Origin: RGIG4576 sp045656705
Lineage (GTDB): Bacteria; Bacteroidota; Bacteroidia; Bacteroidales; Muribaculaceae
Length of the DNA: 64,000 bases
Reading direction: 5' to 3'
Assembly: GCA_045656705.1 (NCBI GenBank)
Contig: JAZORR010000036.1
Location: 10,664 to 74,663, forward strand
Below the pieces are notes generated by a model. The model saw only the letters and a list, made by a program, of their open reading frames with translations. It did not search any database and was not told where the DNA came from. Shown here piece by piece: positions 8,820 to 18,100 of this stretch. The stretch's first letter is position 1. Each line of letters starts with the position of its first letter. The position numbers and the translations under genes are program-made.

Positions 8820-9803
8820 ATGAAAAAGTTATTATTAGGTCTTGCTGTCCTAATTGGTGCTGCAAGCGTTAACGCTCAACACATTGGTACAGAATACAGA
8901 TTGAAGAAAGTTATTGAAGTTCCTGGTCGTCAAGGTATCGCTGCTGATAAGGATTACTTCTATGTATCAGACACTCGTGGTCTTTACAAGTATGATAAGA
9001 ACTGGAATCTTGTAGCTAAGCGCGTGCAAACTGCTGAAGATCCATTGTTCCCAAATCCTAAGTTGGCTAACCACTTTGGTGATATCGACGTATTTGATGG
9101 CAAGATTTATACAGGTAACGAAAAGTTTGAATTCGGTCGTGGTTACAATATCGCAATCTCTGTATATGATGCTAATACTTTGGAATGGATCGAAGATATT
9201 CCATGGTGTGCAGAATCTGGTCAAGTAGAAGTATCTGGTCTTGCAGTTGACCGTGACAAGAATATGATTTGGATGAGTGACTGGGTAGATAGCCGTTATG
9301 TATACTGCTACAGCTTGGAAACTAAGCAATACTACACTAAGATGCAATGCCGTCCAATGCCTTACTGGACACAAGGTATCTTCATCGCTGATGGTAAGAT
9401 GTTGTTCGCTGCTGACGATGGTGAATCTACATACCACATCGCTGACAACCTTTACATTGCTGACATCACTCAAGTTCCTTACACAGGTCTAATCGATGGT
9501 CAAGAACCAGAAAAGGAAAATCCTTGGAGTGTTAAGCTTGACAAGAACGGTAAGCCAGTTATCCGCAAGGGTAAAATCGCAGGTGGTGCAATGGCTGGTC
9601 GCCTAGAAACTTTCCGCGAAATGCTTGACTTCCGTCGCGCAGGTGAAATCGAAGGTCTTTGCATCGACCCATGTACTGATGACCTTCTTGTATTGAACAA
9701 CCGTGGTACTCAAATCATCCTTGGTATGTCTCAAGGTCCTTTCACTAAGGAAGGTTACACTAAGGAAATCCACGAAATTTACGTTTACGAAAAGATCAAA
9801 TAA
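8820..9803 (+). CDS. Secreted beta-propeller protein of unknown function
   Basis: 327 residues with a signal peptide (MKKLLLGLAVLIGAASVNAQ). I do not recognise a named family. Repeated blade-like segments are visible: GIAADKDYFYVSDTRGLYKYD, FGDIDVFDGKIYTGNE, VSGLAVDRDKNMIWMSDW, QGIFIADGKMLFAADDG, and IEGLCIDPCTDDLLVLNNRG. They suggest a 5-6 bladed propeller of the YncE/SMP-30-like type. Four cysteines (near residues 117, 162, 179 and 281-285) may be oxidised in the periplasm. The gene follows the porin by 58 bp and precedes a strong terminator. A role in binding or hydrolysing glycerophospho-compounds is conceivable but unsupported by any catalytic motif I can identify. Confidence 0.75.
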   Translation: MKKLLLGLAVLIGAASVNAQHIGTEYRLKKVIEVPGRQGIAADKDYFYVSDTRGLYKYDKNWNLVAKRVQTAEDPLFPNPKLANHFGDIDVFDGKIYTGNEKFEFGRGYNIAISVYDANTLEWIEDIPWCAESGQVEVSGLAVDRDKNMIWMSDWVDSRYVYCYSLETKQYYTKMQCRPMPYWTQGIFIADGKMLFAADDGESTYHIADNLYIADITQVPYTGLIDGQEPEKENPWSVKLDKNGKPVIRKGKIAGGAMAGRLETFREMLDFRRAGEIEGLCIDPCTDDLLVLNNRGTQIILGMSQGPFTKEGYTKEIHEIYVYEKIK

Positions 9804-9874
9804 GAAATCACTGCAATAAGTGTTTCTAAATAAATTGGAATCTTTAGAAATAAAAATGGAATTTTAATTTGAAT

Positions 9875-9910
9875 AGTGTTGCTTGCACGAGAGTGTAGGC
9901 AACACTTTTT
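9875..9910 (+). terminator. Rho-independent terminator of the porin/propeller operon
   Basis: AGTGTTGC (9875-9882) pairs with GCAACACT (9899-9906), with additional pairing inside the loop, followed by a run of five T at 9906-9910. Confidence 0.85.
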
Positions 9911-10037
9911 ATTTGAACATATTTGAGTAAAACCTAATCTATAGTTTTGAGAAATCACTTAAATATGGTGTTTTTTTTACAATAATCGTTATTTTTTTAC
10001 TATCTTTATAATCGTAATTATAAATTAAAGAGATATT

Positions 10038-10700
10038 ATGGCTAATCTGAATGATACATTTCAATTCCTCAGAGCGTTGTCTCTGAATAATGATAGGGTG
10101 TGGTTTAATGCACATAAAGATGAATATATGACATTAAAAGCTCTGTGGGATAACGATGTGTCGTTGTTAATTGCAATGATGAGTGAGTACGATCCGTCTT
10201 TGCGTGGTTTACGTGTGGCTGATTGCACTTATCGTATTTATCGTGACCTACGATTTAGTAACGATAAACGGCCTTATAAAACTCATTTCTCAGCTGTTAT
10301 TGGGAAGGGTGGTAAGAAGAGCACGCGTGCTGCGTGTTATTTGCATATAGAACCAGGAAATTCTGCACTATATGCAGGGATTTGGTGTCCCGAGAGTGAT
10401 GTGTTGGCTCGTTTGCGTAGCGAGATAGATGCAAATATTGATGAATTTAAAGAGATAATTGAATGTCCTGATTTCTCGTCGCACTTTGCGTTTTATGGCG
10501 AAAAATTGAAGAGTGTTCCACGAGGATTCAGTAAGGATAATCCCAATGCTGAGTATATAAAGATGAAAGAATATCTTTGTGTTAAAAAAGTTAAAGATGA
10601 GTATTTTTTTTGCGATGAATGGGTTGAGAAAGTTGCAAACGAGTTTGCAAAAGTGATGAAATTTAATGAATTTTTGAATTTCGTTTTTGAAGAAGATTGA
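10038..10700 (+). CDS. DUF2461 (TIGR02453) family protein
   Basis: 220 residues, the usual length for this family. The N-terminus (FQFLRALSLNNDRVWFNAHKDEY) and the central segment YRIYRDLRFSNDKRPYKTHFSAVIG with GCYLHIEPG-like sequence (AACYLHIEPGNSALYAGIW) are family hallmarks. Function is unknown; the protein is cytosolic, without signal peptide. A weak -7 box (TATCTTTA, 10001-10008) lies upstream after the propeller terminator, so it is probably transcribed alone. Confidence 0.9.
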   Translation: MANLNDTFQFLRALSLNNDRVWFNAHKDEYMTLKALWDNDVSLLIAMMSEYDPSLRGLRVADCTYRIYRDLRFSNDKRPYKTHFSAVIGKGGKKSTRAACYLHIEPGNSALYAGIWCPESDVLARLRSEIDANIDEFKEIIECPDFSSHFAFYGEKLKSVPRGFSKDNPNAEYIKMKEYLCVKKVKDEYFFCDEWVEKVANEFAKVMKFNEFLNFVFEED

Positions 10701-10935
10701 TTGCTCAAAATTTGGCGTGATGTGCAAAATGGTACAAATTTCGGTAAAATGTGTAAAAAATGCCCAAAAATGGTTATTTGTGCCAAAGGTTAAAGTGATA
10801 TATAAAATTTGTTAATACTGCGATTACTCCAAAACTTTACAATATTTTTGTATTTTAAATTAAGAAAAGGGTGGAGATACCCATAACTAATGTTTAACTT
10901 TTCCGCGGAATTGATGAAATTCCCATAAAAATATT
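10701..10935. other. Gene-free gap upstream of korD
   Basis: 235 bp of AT-rich sequence. TATTTTTG at 10843-10850 resembles a -7 box for the kor operon, but no -33 box sits at the right distance. No convincing terminator is visible. Confidence 0.4.
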
Positions 10936-11163
10936 ATGGCAATAATAAAAGGCACAGTAGTGGTGGATACAGAGCGATGCAAAGGTTGTAATCTTTGTGC
11001 AGTTGCTTGTCCGCTCGATGTACTGGATATGCAAAAGAGAGAAGTAAATAATAAGGGTTATCATTATGCATATATGAAAAATGAAGATAAGTGCATAGGA
11101 TGCCAAAGTTGTGCATTAGTTTGTCCTGATGCATGTATTACAGTATATAAAGGGAAATTTTGA
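10936..11163 (+). CDS. korD: 2-oxoacid:ferredoxin oxidoreductase, ferredoxin-like delta subunit
   Basis: 75 residues with two complete [4Fe-4S] motifs: C15-x2-C18-x2-C21-x3-C25-P and C53-x2-C56-x2-C59-x3-C63-P. It carries electrons from the TPP-containing beta subunit to soluble ferredoxin. It is the first of four consecutive genes (korD-A-B-C) on the plus strand, 36 bp upstream of the alpha subunit. Confidence 0.9.
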   Translation: MAIIKGTVVVDTERCKGCNLCAVACPLDVLDMQKREVNNKGYHYAYMKNEDKCIGCQSCALVCPDACITVYKGKF

Positions 11164-11199
11164 ATTTCCTGAAGTATAAATTAAACTGATGTAACCTAT

Positions 11200-12303
11200 A
11201 TGAAATCAGAAATACGATTAATGAAAGGTAATGAGGCGTTGGCTCATGCAATGATTAGATATGGTGCTGATGGGTATTTCGGATATCCAATTACACCACA
11301 ATCTGAAGTGCTTGAAACTCTTGAAGCCGAAATGCCTTGGGATACTACAGGTATGGTGGTGCTTCAAGCAGAAAGTGAAGTGGCTGCTATTAATATGGTG
11401 TATGCGGGTGCAGGTGCAGGTAAGGCAGTTTGTACTTCTTCTTCAAGCCCAGGTATGAGTTTGATGCAGGAAGGTGTGTCATATATAGCTGCAGGCGAAT
11501 TACCTGCATTGTTGATTAATTGTATGCGTGGGGGGCCGGGGCTTGGAACTATTCAACCATCTCAAGCCGATTACTTCCAAACAACTAAAGGTGGTGGACA
11601 TGGCGACTATCGATTGATTACTTTAGCTCCTTCGAGTGTGCAAGAGATGTGTGACTTCGTTTCGCTTGGATGGGATTTAGCATTTAAATACCGTAATCCT
11701 GCGATTATTCTTGCCGATGGTATTGTGGGACAAATGATGGAAAAAGTCGTGCTTCCCGAACAACGTCCTCGTCGCACGCAAGATGAATTGGAAAAACAAT
11801 GTCCATGGGCTGCAACTGGTAAGAAGGGTGGTCGCAAGCAAAATGTGATCACAACTCTCGAACTTGATGCACTTTCAATGGAAAAGATTAATGATAAATT
11901 GCAAGCGAAATATAAACTTATTGAAGACAATGAAGCTCGATATGAGGCTCTCAATTGTGACGATTGCGAATATTTGCTTGTGGCATTTGGTTCTATGGCG
12001 CGCATTTGCGAAAAGGTGATGGAAATGGCGCGCAAGCAAGGCCTAAAGGTTGGACTTTTGCGTCCTATTACATTGTGGCCTTTCCCTTCAAAGGCAGTTG
12101 CTGAGGCTGCAAAGAATGCAAAGGGAATACTCGTGCCAGAATTGAGTGCCGGACAAATGATAGATGATGTGAAGCTTGCGGTGAATTGTAATGTTGAAGT
12201 ACGTCATTATGGTAGATTGGGTGGTGTAGTACCTAATCCTGATGAAGTGCTTGATACGTTGCGAGCAATGATGACAAATAACGAGAGAGGAGGCGAAAAA
12301 TGA
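11200..12303 (+). CDS. korA: 2-oxoacid:ferredoxin oxidoreductase alpha subunit
   Basis: 367 residues. The pyrimidine-binding domain starts at once (MKGNEALAHAMIRYGADGYFGYPITPQSEVLE), with the YPITP signature shared with NifJ. GKAVCTSSSSPGMSLMQEG follows, and a transketolase C-terminal-like domain (YLLVAFGSMARICEKVMEMAR, LLRPITLWPFPSKAV) ends it. It decarboxylates a 2-oxoacid together with the beta subunit. Substrate (2-oxoglutarate or branched-chain 2-oxoacids, as in VorB-type annotations) cannot be settled from sequence. The stop overlaps the korB start by 4 bp. Confidence 0.88.
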   Translation: MKSEIRLMKGNEALAHAMIRYGADGYFGYPITPQSEVLETLEAEMPWDTTGMVVLQAESEVAAINMVYAGAGAGKAVCTSSSSPGMSLMQEGVSYIAAGELPALLINCMRGGPGLGTIQPSQADYFQTTKGGGHGDYRLITLAPSSVQEMCDFVSLGWDLAFKYRNPAIILADGIVGQMMEKVVLPEQRPRRTQDELEKQCPWAATGKKGGRKQNVITTLELDALSMEKINDKLQAKYKLIEDNEARYEALNCDDCEYLLVAFGSMARICEKVMEMARKQGLKVGLLRPITLWPFPSKAVAEAAKNAKGILVPELSAGQMIDDVKLAVNCNVEVRHYGRLGGVVPNPDEVLDTLRAMMTNNERGGEK

Positions 12304-13061
12304 ATGCCGAAGAAATAATAAAGCAAGGCGAGTGTGTATATAAGAAGCCCACACTACTCACTGATACAAATATGCATTATTGCCCTGGTTGTAGTCATGG
12401 GATGGTGCATAAACTCATAGCAGAAGTTATTGAGGAAATGGGTATGGAAGAGCATACCGTAGGCGTGAGTCCTGTGGGGTGTGCTGTGTTTGCTTATAAT
12501 TATATTGATATTGATTGGGTGCAAGCTGCTCATGGACGTGCTCCAGCTGTGGCTACAGCATTGAAACGACTTAATCCCGAAAATCTTGTGTTTACATATC
12601 AAGGTGATGGTGACCTTGCTGCTATAGGTACTTGTGAAACTATTCATGCTGCTAATAGAGGTGAGAATATTGCTATTATCTTCATAAATAATGCGATTTA
12701 TGGTATGACTGGTGGGCAAATGGCACCTACCACTTTGCTTGGTATGAAGACAGCTACCACTCCTTATGGTCGTCGTGTAGATCTAAATGGTCATCCTCTT
12801 GTAATGGCTCCTATTTTGGCTCAGTTAGATGGTACTTGCTATGTAACTCGTCAGAGTGTTCACATTCCTGCTGCAGTGCGAAAGGCTAAGGCTGCTATTC
12901 GTAAAGCTTTTGAAAATAGTTTGGCAGGCAAGGGTACATCGATGGTGGAAATTGTAAGTACATGTAATTCGGGTTGGAAACTTACTCCAGAGCAATCTAA
13001 TGAGTGGATGGAGAAGAATATGTTTGAAAAATATCCTCTTGGCGATTTGAAAAACGAATAA
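12300..13061 (+). CDS. korB: 2-oxoacid:ferredoxin oxidoreductase beta subunit (TPP-binding)
   Basis: 253 residues. The cluster motif C28-P-G-C31-S-H-G begins the protein. The thiamine diphosphate/Mg motif GDGD (102-105), followed 25-30 residues later by INNAIYGMTGGQ, is complete. It binds TPP and a [4Fe-4S] cluster and forms the active site with the alpha subunit. It overlaps korA and lies 13 bp before korC. Confidence 0.9.
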   Translation: MNAEEIIKQGECVYKKPTLLTDTNMHYCPGCSHGMVHKLIAEVIEEMGMEEHTVGVSPVGCAVFAYNYIDIDWVQAAHGRAPAVATALKRLNPENLVFTYQGDGDLAAIGTCETIHAANRGENIAIIFINNAIYGMTGGQMAPTTLLGMKTATTPYGRRVDLNGHPLVMAPILAQLDGTCYVTRQSVHIPAAVRKAKAAIRKAFENSLAGKGTSMVEIVSTCNSGWKLTPEQSNEWMEKNMFEKYPLGDLKNE

Positions 13062-13074
13062 ATGAGCTGAAGAT

Positions 13075-13614
13075 ATGAAAGATGAAATAATTATAGCAGG
13101 TTTTGGCGGTCAAGGTGTGCTTTCTATGGGTAAAATCTTGGCTTATTCGGGACTATTAGAAGATAAAGAAGTGACTTGGTTGCCATCATACGGACCAGAA
13201 CAACGAGGTGGTACTGCTAATGTGACTGTGATTATTAGCGACGAGCGTATTAGTTCGCCTATTTTGGATAGTTATGATGTGGCTGTGGTTCTAAACCAAC
13301 AAAGTTTGGATAAGTTTGAATCTAAGGTGAAGCCTGGTGGTATTCTTATCTACGATAGCTACGGTATTAATCGTGTGCCTAAAAGAACAGATATAACTAT
13401 ATATCGTGTGGATGCTATGGACGCTACTGTAGAATTGAATAATGTGAAAGCGTTCAATATGGTGGTACTTGGTGCATTGCTTAAAGTGCGTCCTATGGTA
13501 GCTGTAGAAAGTGTAATCGAAGGATTGCGTAAAACACTTCCTGAGCGTCATCATAATCTTATACCTATGAATGAGCAAGCTCTTCGCAAAGGGATGGAAA
13601 TTGTAAGTATATAA
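13075..13614 (+). CDS. korC: 2-oxoacid:ferredoxin oxidoreductase gamma subunit
   Basis: 179 residues of the pyruvate/ketoisovalerate oxidoreductase gamma family. The diagnostic IAGFGGQGVLSMGKILAYSG segment is at residues 7-26, then SYGPEQRGGTANVTVIISDE. This subunit closes the substrate and CoA channel. It is the last gene of the korDABC operon and is followed by a very strong bidirectional terminator. Confidence 0.9.
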   Translation: MKDEIIIAGFGGQGVLSMGKILAYSGLLEDKEVTWLPSYGPEQRGGTANVTVIISDERISSPILDSYDVAVVLNQQSLDKFESKVKPGGILIYDSYGINRVPKRTDITIYRVDAMDATVELNNVKAFNMVVLGALLKVRPMVAVESVIEGLRKTLPERHHNLIPMNEQALRKGMEIVSI

Positions 13615-13632
13615 GACTATAAAAATATAACT

Positions 13633-13677
13633 TACTAAAATAGGGGATGCACCAATGGTGAATCCCCTATTTTAGTA
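13633..13677. terminator. Bidirectional terminator between korC and the helicase gene
   Basis: A 16-bp perfect stem (left arm 13633-13648, right arm 13662-13677, core AAAATAGGGGAT / ATCCCCTATTTT) with an inner CACC/GGTG extension. Both arms end in A/T runs, so it can stop transcription from both convergent genes. Confidence 0.9.
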
Positions 13678-13701
13678 TTGCGATGTATATAAATATTTGG
13701 C

Positions 13702-15027
13702 TTATATTTCGGCAAGTGTGATACGCACACGTTTGTTTTTGATTTTTATTTTCGCAATTCGTTCAAGTATGTCGTTGGCTTTATCGGCAGGCACAGCCAC
13801 AAGCGCATAATGGTCGCGAAGGTCTATAGTGCCTATTTCTTTGCCCTCGATTCCACCATTGTTGCTTATGAAACCGACGATATCACCACGAGAAATTTTC
13901 TCTTTTTTGCCAGCTTGGAAAAATAGAGTGGCGTATGGTGCCGTGATTTGCATTACAGCATCGTCACTCATTGTGAATTTGCCATCAAATTTCATATATT
14001 CAGGCAGTTTATCCGAAGAGTTTACAAGCACATACACATTACCCGTGGCATTGACGCGAGCTGTTCGACCATTGCGATGCGTGTAAGTTTCTTCGGTGAT
14101 TGGGATGTGATAATGTATGATGTTCATCACTTCGGCGATGTCGAGGCCACGCGCACCGAGGTCGGTAGTGATCATTACGCTATATGATCCATTGTTGAAT
14201 AGTGAAATGGTTTTTTCTCGATCGATTTGCTCTAATCCTCCATGGTATACACCTACAGGTACATCGTTATCCTTTAAGAAATAATATATGCGTTCTACTG
14301 CATCGCGATAGTTGGCGAAAACTATAGTTCTGCCATTTGGAACATTCTTCAGTAACTTTAAAAGTGCTTGAAGTTTATCTTTATCGTCGGAGTTTACGCG
14401 AAGCACTGTTGTGCGTTGGTCAAGGTCTTCTTTAATATTGCGAAAATCTACTATTTGTGGTTTGAAAATGCGTACAAAGTCTGGTATTTCCTCGATATCG
14501 GTAGCAGAAGTGAGGTATCGGCGGCTTATGTTTGGCATACGGCGAAGAATGCGACGCATTTCATCTTGGAATCCTAATTCGAGAGATTTGTCAAATTCGT
14601 CGAGCACGAGCAAGCGAGTAGAATGCACATTGATATGCTCACGCTTTATATGATCAAGTAATCTACCTGGTGTACTCACAATGATTGATGGAGTAACCGA
14701 AAGAGATTGCTTCTCATCGAGTACATTATGACCTCCATAGCAGTAAGTTACTTTATGACCAGTGGCTATGTCGCGAGCTACAGAACCTATTTGCATTACA
14801 AGTTCGCGTGATGGTGCTATGATAACGGCTTGCAGATTGCCATTAGGTTCTTTTAGAGCTTTAAGGATAGGCACTAAGAATGCTATAGTTTTACCACTAC
14901 CAGTAGGCGAGAGTAGAATTATATCGCCATCTTGGTGAGATGTGTTAAGAACGTCCTTTTGCATTTCGTTGAGTTCTTCAATGCCATATTTTGATTTTAA
15001 AGCAGCTAAAATGTCCTTTTGTTTCAT
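13702..15027 (-). CDS. dbpA: DEAD-box RNA helicase, DbpA-like
   Basis: 441 residues. Helicase motifs in order: SPTGSGKT (about 40-47), PSRELVMQIG, TPGRLLDHI, LVLDEFD, TSAT, IVFANYRDAVERI, ARGLDIAEV and HRNGRTARVNA. Motif II reads DEFD instead of DEAD. Residues from about 370 on (KEKISRGDIVGFISNNGGIEGKEIG ending KIKNKRVRITLAE) fit the DbpA-type RNA-binding domain, which targets a 23S rRNA hairpin during 50S assembly in characterised members. A -7 box TATCTTTG lies on the minus strand at 15054-15047, about 20 bp before the start. It is divergent from nifJ. Confidence 0.88.
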   Translation of the reverse strand: MKQKDILAALKSKYGIEELNEMQKDVLNTSHQDGDIILLSPTGSGKTIAFLVPILKALKEPNGNLQAVIIAPSRELVMQIGSVARDIATGHKVTYCYGGHNVLDEKQSLSVTPSIIVSTPGRLLDHIKREHINVHSTRLLVLDEFDKSLELGFQDEMRRILRRMPNISRRYLTSATDIEEIPDFVRIFKPQIVDFRNIKEDLDQRTTVLRVNSDDKDKLQALLKLLKNVPNGRTIVFANYRDAVERIYYFLKDNDVPVGVYHGGLEQIDREKTISLFNNGSYSVMITTDLGARGLDIAEVMNIIHYHIPITEETYTHRNGRTARVNATGNVYVLVNSSDKLPEYMKFDGKFTMSDDAVMQITAPYATLFFQAGKKEKISRGDIVGFISNNGGIEGKEIGTIDLRDHYALVAVPADKANDILERIAKIKIKNKRVRITLAEI

Positions 15028-15114
15028 ATATGAATGTGATTTTTTGCAAAGATACGCTAAAAAATCTAATAAGAGATAACGGCATAGGATTTTAACGAAA
15101 AATAGTGCTATAAG

Positions 15115-15146
15115 TTTGTGAGAAAAAATGAAAAGTAGTAACTTTG
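15115..15146 (+). promoter_or_regulatory. Predicted nifJ promoter
   Basis: TTTG at 15115-15118 and TAACTTTG at 15139-15146, spaced by 20 bp. The transcript would start near 15153 with a leader of about 43 nt. The fit to consensus is excellent, in keeping with a highly expressed gene. Confidence 0.75.
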
Positions 15147-15195
15147 CAGAATTGAATGACTGGAAATATCAATTTTATTTTAAAGATAACAATTT

Positions 15196-18100
15196 ATGAG
15201 TAGAGAAAAGAAATTCTTGACTTGTGATGGTAATCAAGCTGCTGCACACATCAGTTATATGTTTACTGAAGTGGCTGCTATTTACCCTATCACACCATCG
15301 TCAACAATGGCTGAATATGTTGATGAATGGGCTGCTGCAGGTCGCAAAAACATCTTTGGCGAAACAGTGATGGTGCAAGAAATGCAATCTGAAGGTGGTG
15401 CTGCTGGTGCAGTGCATGGTTCTCTTCAAGCTGGAGCATTGACCACTACTTACACTGCATCGCAAGGTTTGTTGCTAATGATTCCTAACATGTATAAGAT
15501 TGCGGGTGAATTCTTGCCAAGCGTATTCCACGTATCGGCTCGTACTTTGGCTTCACACGCTCTATGTATATTTGGTGACCACCAAGACGTAATGTCAACT
15601 CGTCAAACTGGTTTCGCAATGCTTTGCGAAGGTTCAGTTCAAGAAGTTATGGACCTTGCTGGTGTAGCTCACTTGGCTACTATCAAGTCTCGTGTACCAT
15701 TTGTTAACTTCTTTGATGGTTTCCGCACTTCTCACGAAATCCAAAAGATCGAAGTTCTTGAAAATGAAGACTTGGCTCCACTTGTTGACCAAGAAGCATT
15801 AGCTGAGTTCCGTCAGCGTGCATTGAATCCTGACGCTCCTGTGACTCGTGGTACTGCAGAAAATGGTGATGTTTTCTTCCAACACCGTGAAGCTTGCAAC
15901 AATTACTACGAAGCAGTGCCTGCTGTTGTAGAAGAATATATGAATAAGATTGCCGAAATCACAGGCCGCAAATATGGATTGTTTGATTATTATGGTGCTG
16001 CTGATGCAGAACGCGTAATCATCGCTATGGGTTCGGTGACTGAAGCTATTCGCGAAACTATCGACTATTTGACTGCTCAAGGTGAAAAGGTAGGTCTTGT
16101 GGCTGTACACTTGTATCGTCCATTCTCAGCTAAGCACTTCCTTGCAGCTGTTCCTGCTACTGCTAAGCGTATTGCAGTGCTTGATCGCACAAAGGAACCA
16201 GGTGCTACTGGCGAACCTCTATATCTTGATGTTAAGGATTGCTTCTATGGCCAAGAAAATGCTCCTCTTATCGTAGGTGGTCGTTATGGTCTTGGTTCTA
16301 AAGATACTACTCCTGCTCAAATCCTTTCAGTGTATGAAAACTTGGCTCTTCCAATGCCAAAGAACAACTTCACTATAGGTATTCAAGACGATGTTACATT
16401 CCTTTCTCTTCCAATGAAGGAAGAAATCGCAGTAGGTGGCGACGGAATGTATCAAGCTAAGTTCTTCGGTCTTGGTGCTGATGGTACTGTAGGTGCTAAT
16501 AAGAACTCTGTAAAGATTATCGGTGACAATACCAATAAATATTGTCAAGCATACTTTGCTTACGACTCAAAGAAGTCGGGTGGTTTCACTTGTTCTCACC
16601 TTCGTTTTGGTGACGATCCTATCCGCTCTACTTATCTTGTAACTACTCCTAACTTTGTGGCTTGTCACGTTCAAGCATACTTGAATATGTATGATGTGAC
16701 TCGTGGTCTTCAAAAGAATGGTACATTCTTGTTGAACACAATTTGGGAAGGCGAAGAACTTGCTAAGAACCTTCCAAACAAGGTGAAGAAGTATTTCGCT
16801 GACAATAATATCACTGTTTACTATATCAATGCTACTAAGATTGCTCAAGAAATTGGTCTTGGCAACCGCACAAATACTATCCTACAATCGGCATTCTTCC
16901 GCATCACTGAAGTAATTCCAGTGGATCTTGCTGTAGAACAAATGAAGAAATTCATCGTGAAGTCTTATGGTAAGAAAGGTGAAGATGTGGTGAATAAGAA
17001 CTATCAAGCAGTAGACTGTGGAAGCGAATACACTCAATTGGCAGTGGATCCAGCATGGTCTTCACTTGAAGAAGATGTTAAGGCTCTTGACAATGCTCCT
17101 GCATTTATTAATGATGTAGTGCGTCCTATTAATGCTCAAGACGGAGACCTTCTTCCAGTATCTGCATTCAAGGATAATGCTGATGGTACTTGGATGAATG
17201 GTACATCTAAGTTTGAAAAGCGTGGCGTATCAGCATTTGTGCCAAAGTGGAACCCAGAAACTTGTATCCAATGTAACAAGTGTGCTTATGTGTGTCCTCA
17301 CGCTGCTATTCGTCCATTCCTTTTGAATGCTGATGAACTTGCTGCTTCTCCTTACACAGAAGAAACTTCATTGAAGGCTATCGGTAAGGGCTTTGAAGGT
17401 TTGCAATTCGTTCAAGCAGTAGATGTTCTTGACTGTCTTGGTTGTGGCAACTGTGTTGATGTGTGTCCAGGTAAGAAGGGTGAAAAGGCTCTTGAAATGA
17501 AACCTCTTGATGGTGAACTTGTTGAGCAACCTAAGTGGGATTACTGCTATAATGAAGTTAAGAGCAAGCAAAATCTTGTTGACATTAAGTCAAATGTGAA
17601 GAATTCACAATTTGCTACTCCAATGTTTGAATTCTCTGGCGCATGCTCTGGTTGTGGTGAAACTCCTTATGTTAAGCTTATTAGCCAATTGTTTGGTGAT
17701 CGTCAAATCGTAGCTAATGCAACTGGTTGTAGCTCTATCTACTCTGCTTCAGTACCATCTACTCCATACACAACAAACGAAAAGGGACATGGTCCAGCTT
17801 GGGCTAACTCTCTATTCGAAGACTTCTGCGAATTTGGTCTTGGTATGAATCTTGCATACGAAAAGATGCGCGAACGCTTGACTGTTCTTGTAGAAGAAGC
17901 TGTTAAGTGTGATTGTTGTGGCGAAAAAGCTAAGGCATTGTTTACTGCATGGCTTGAAAACAAGGAAGATGGCGAAAAGAGTCGCGAACTTGCCGACCAA
18001 ATCCAAGCGTTGGTGGAAAACTGCGAAAATCCACTATGTAAGCAAATCAAGGAATTGGGACAATACCTTGTGAAGCGTTCACAATGGATTATCGGAGGTG

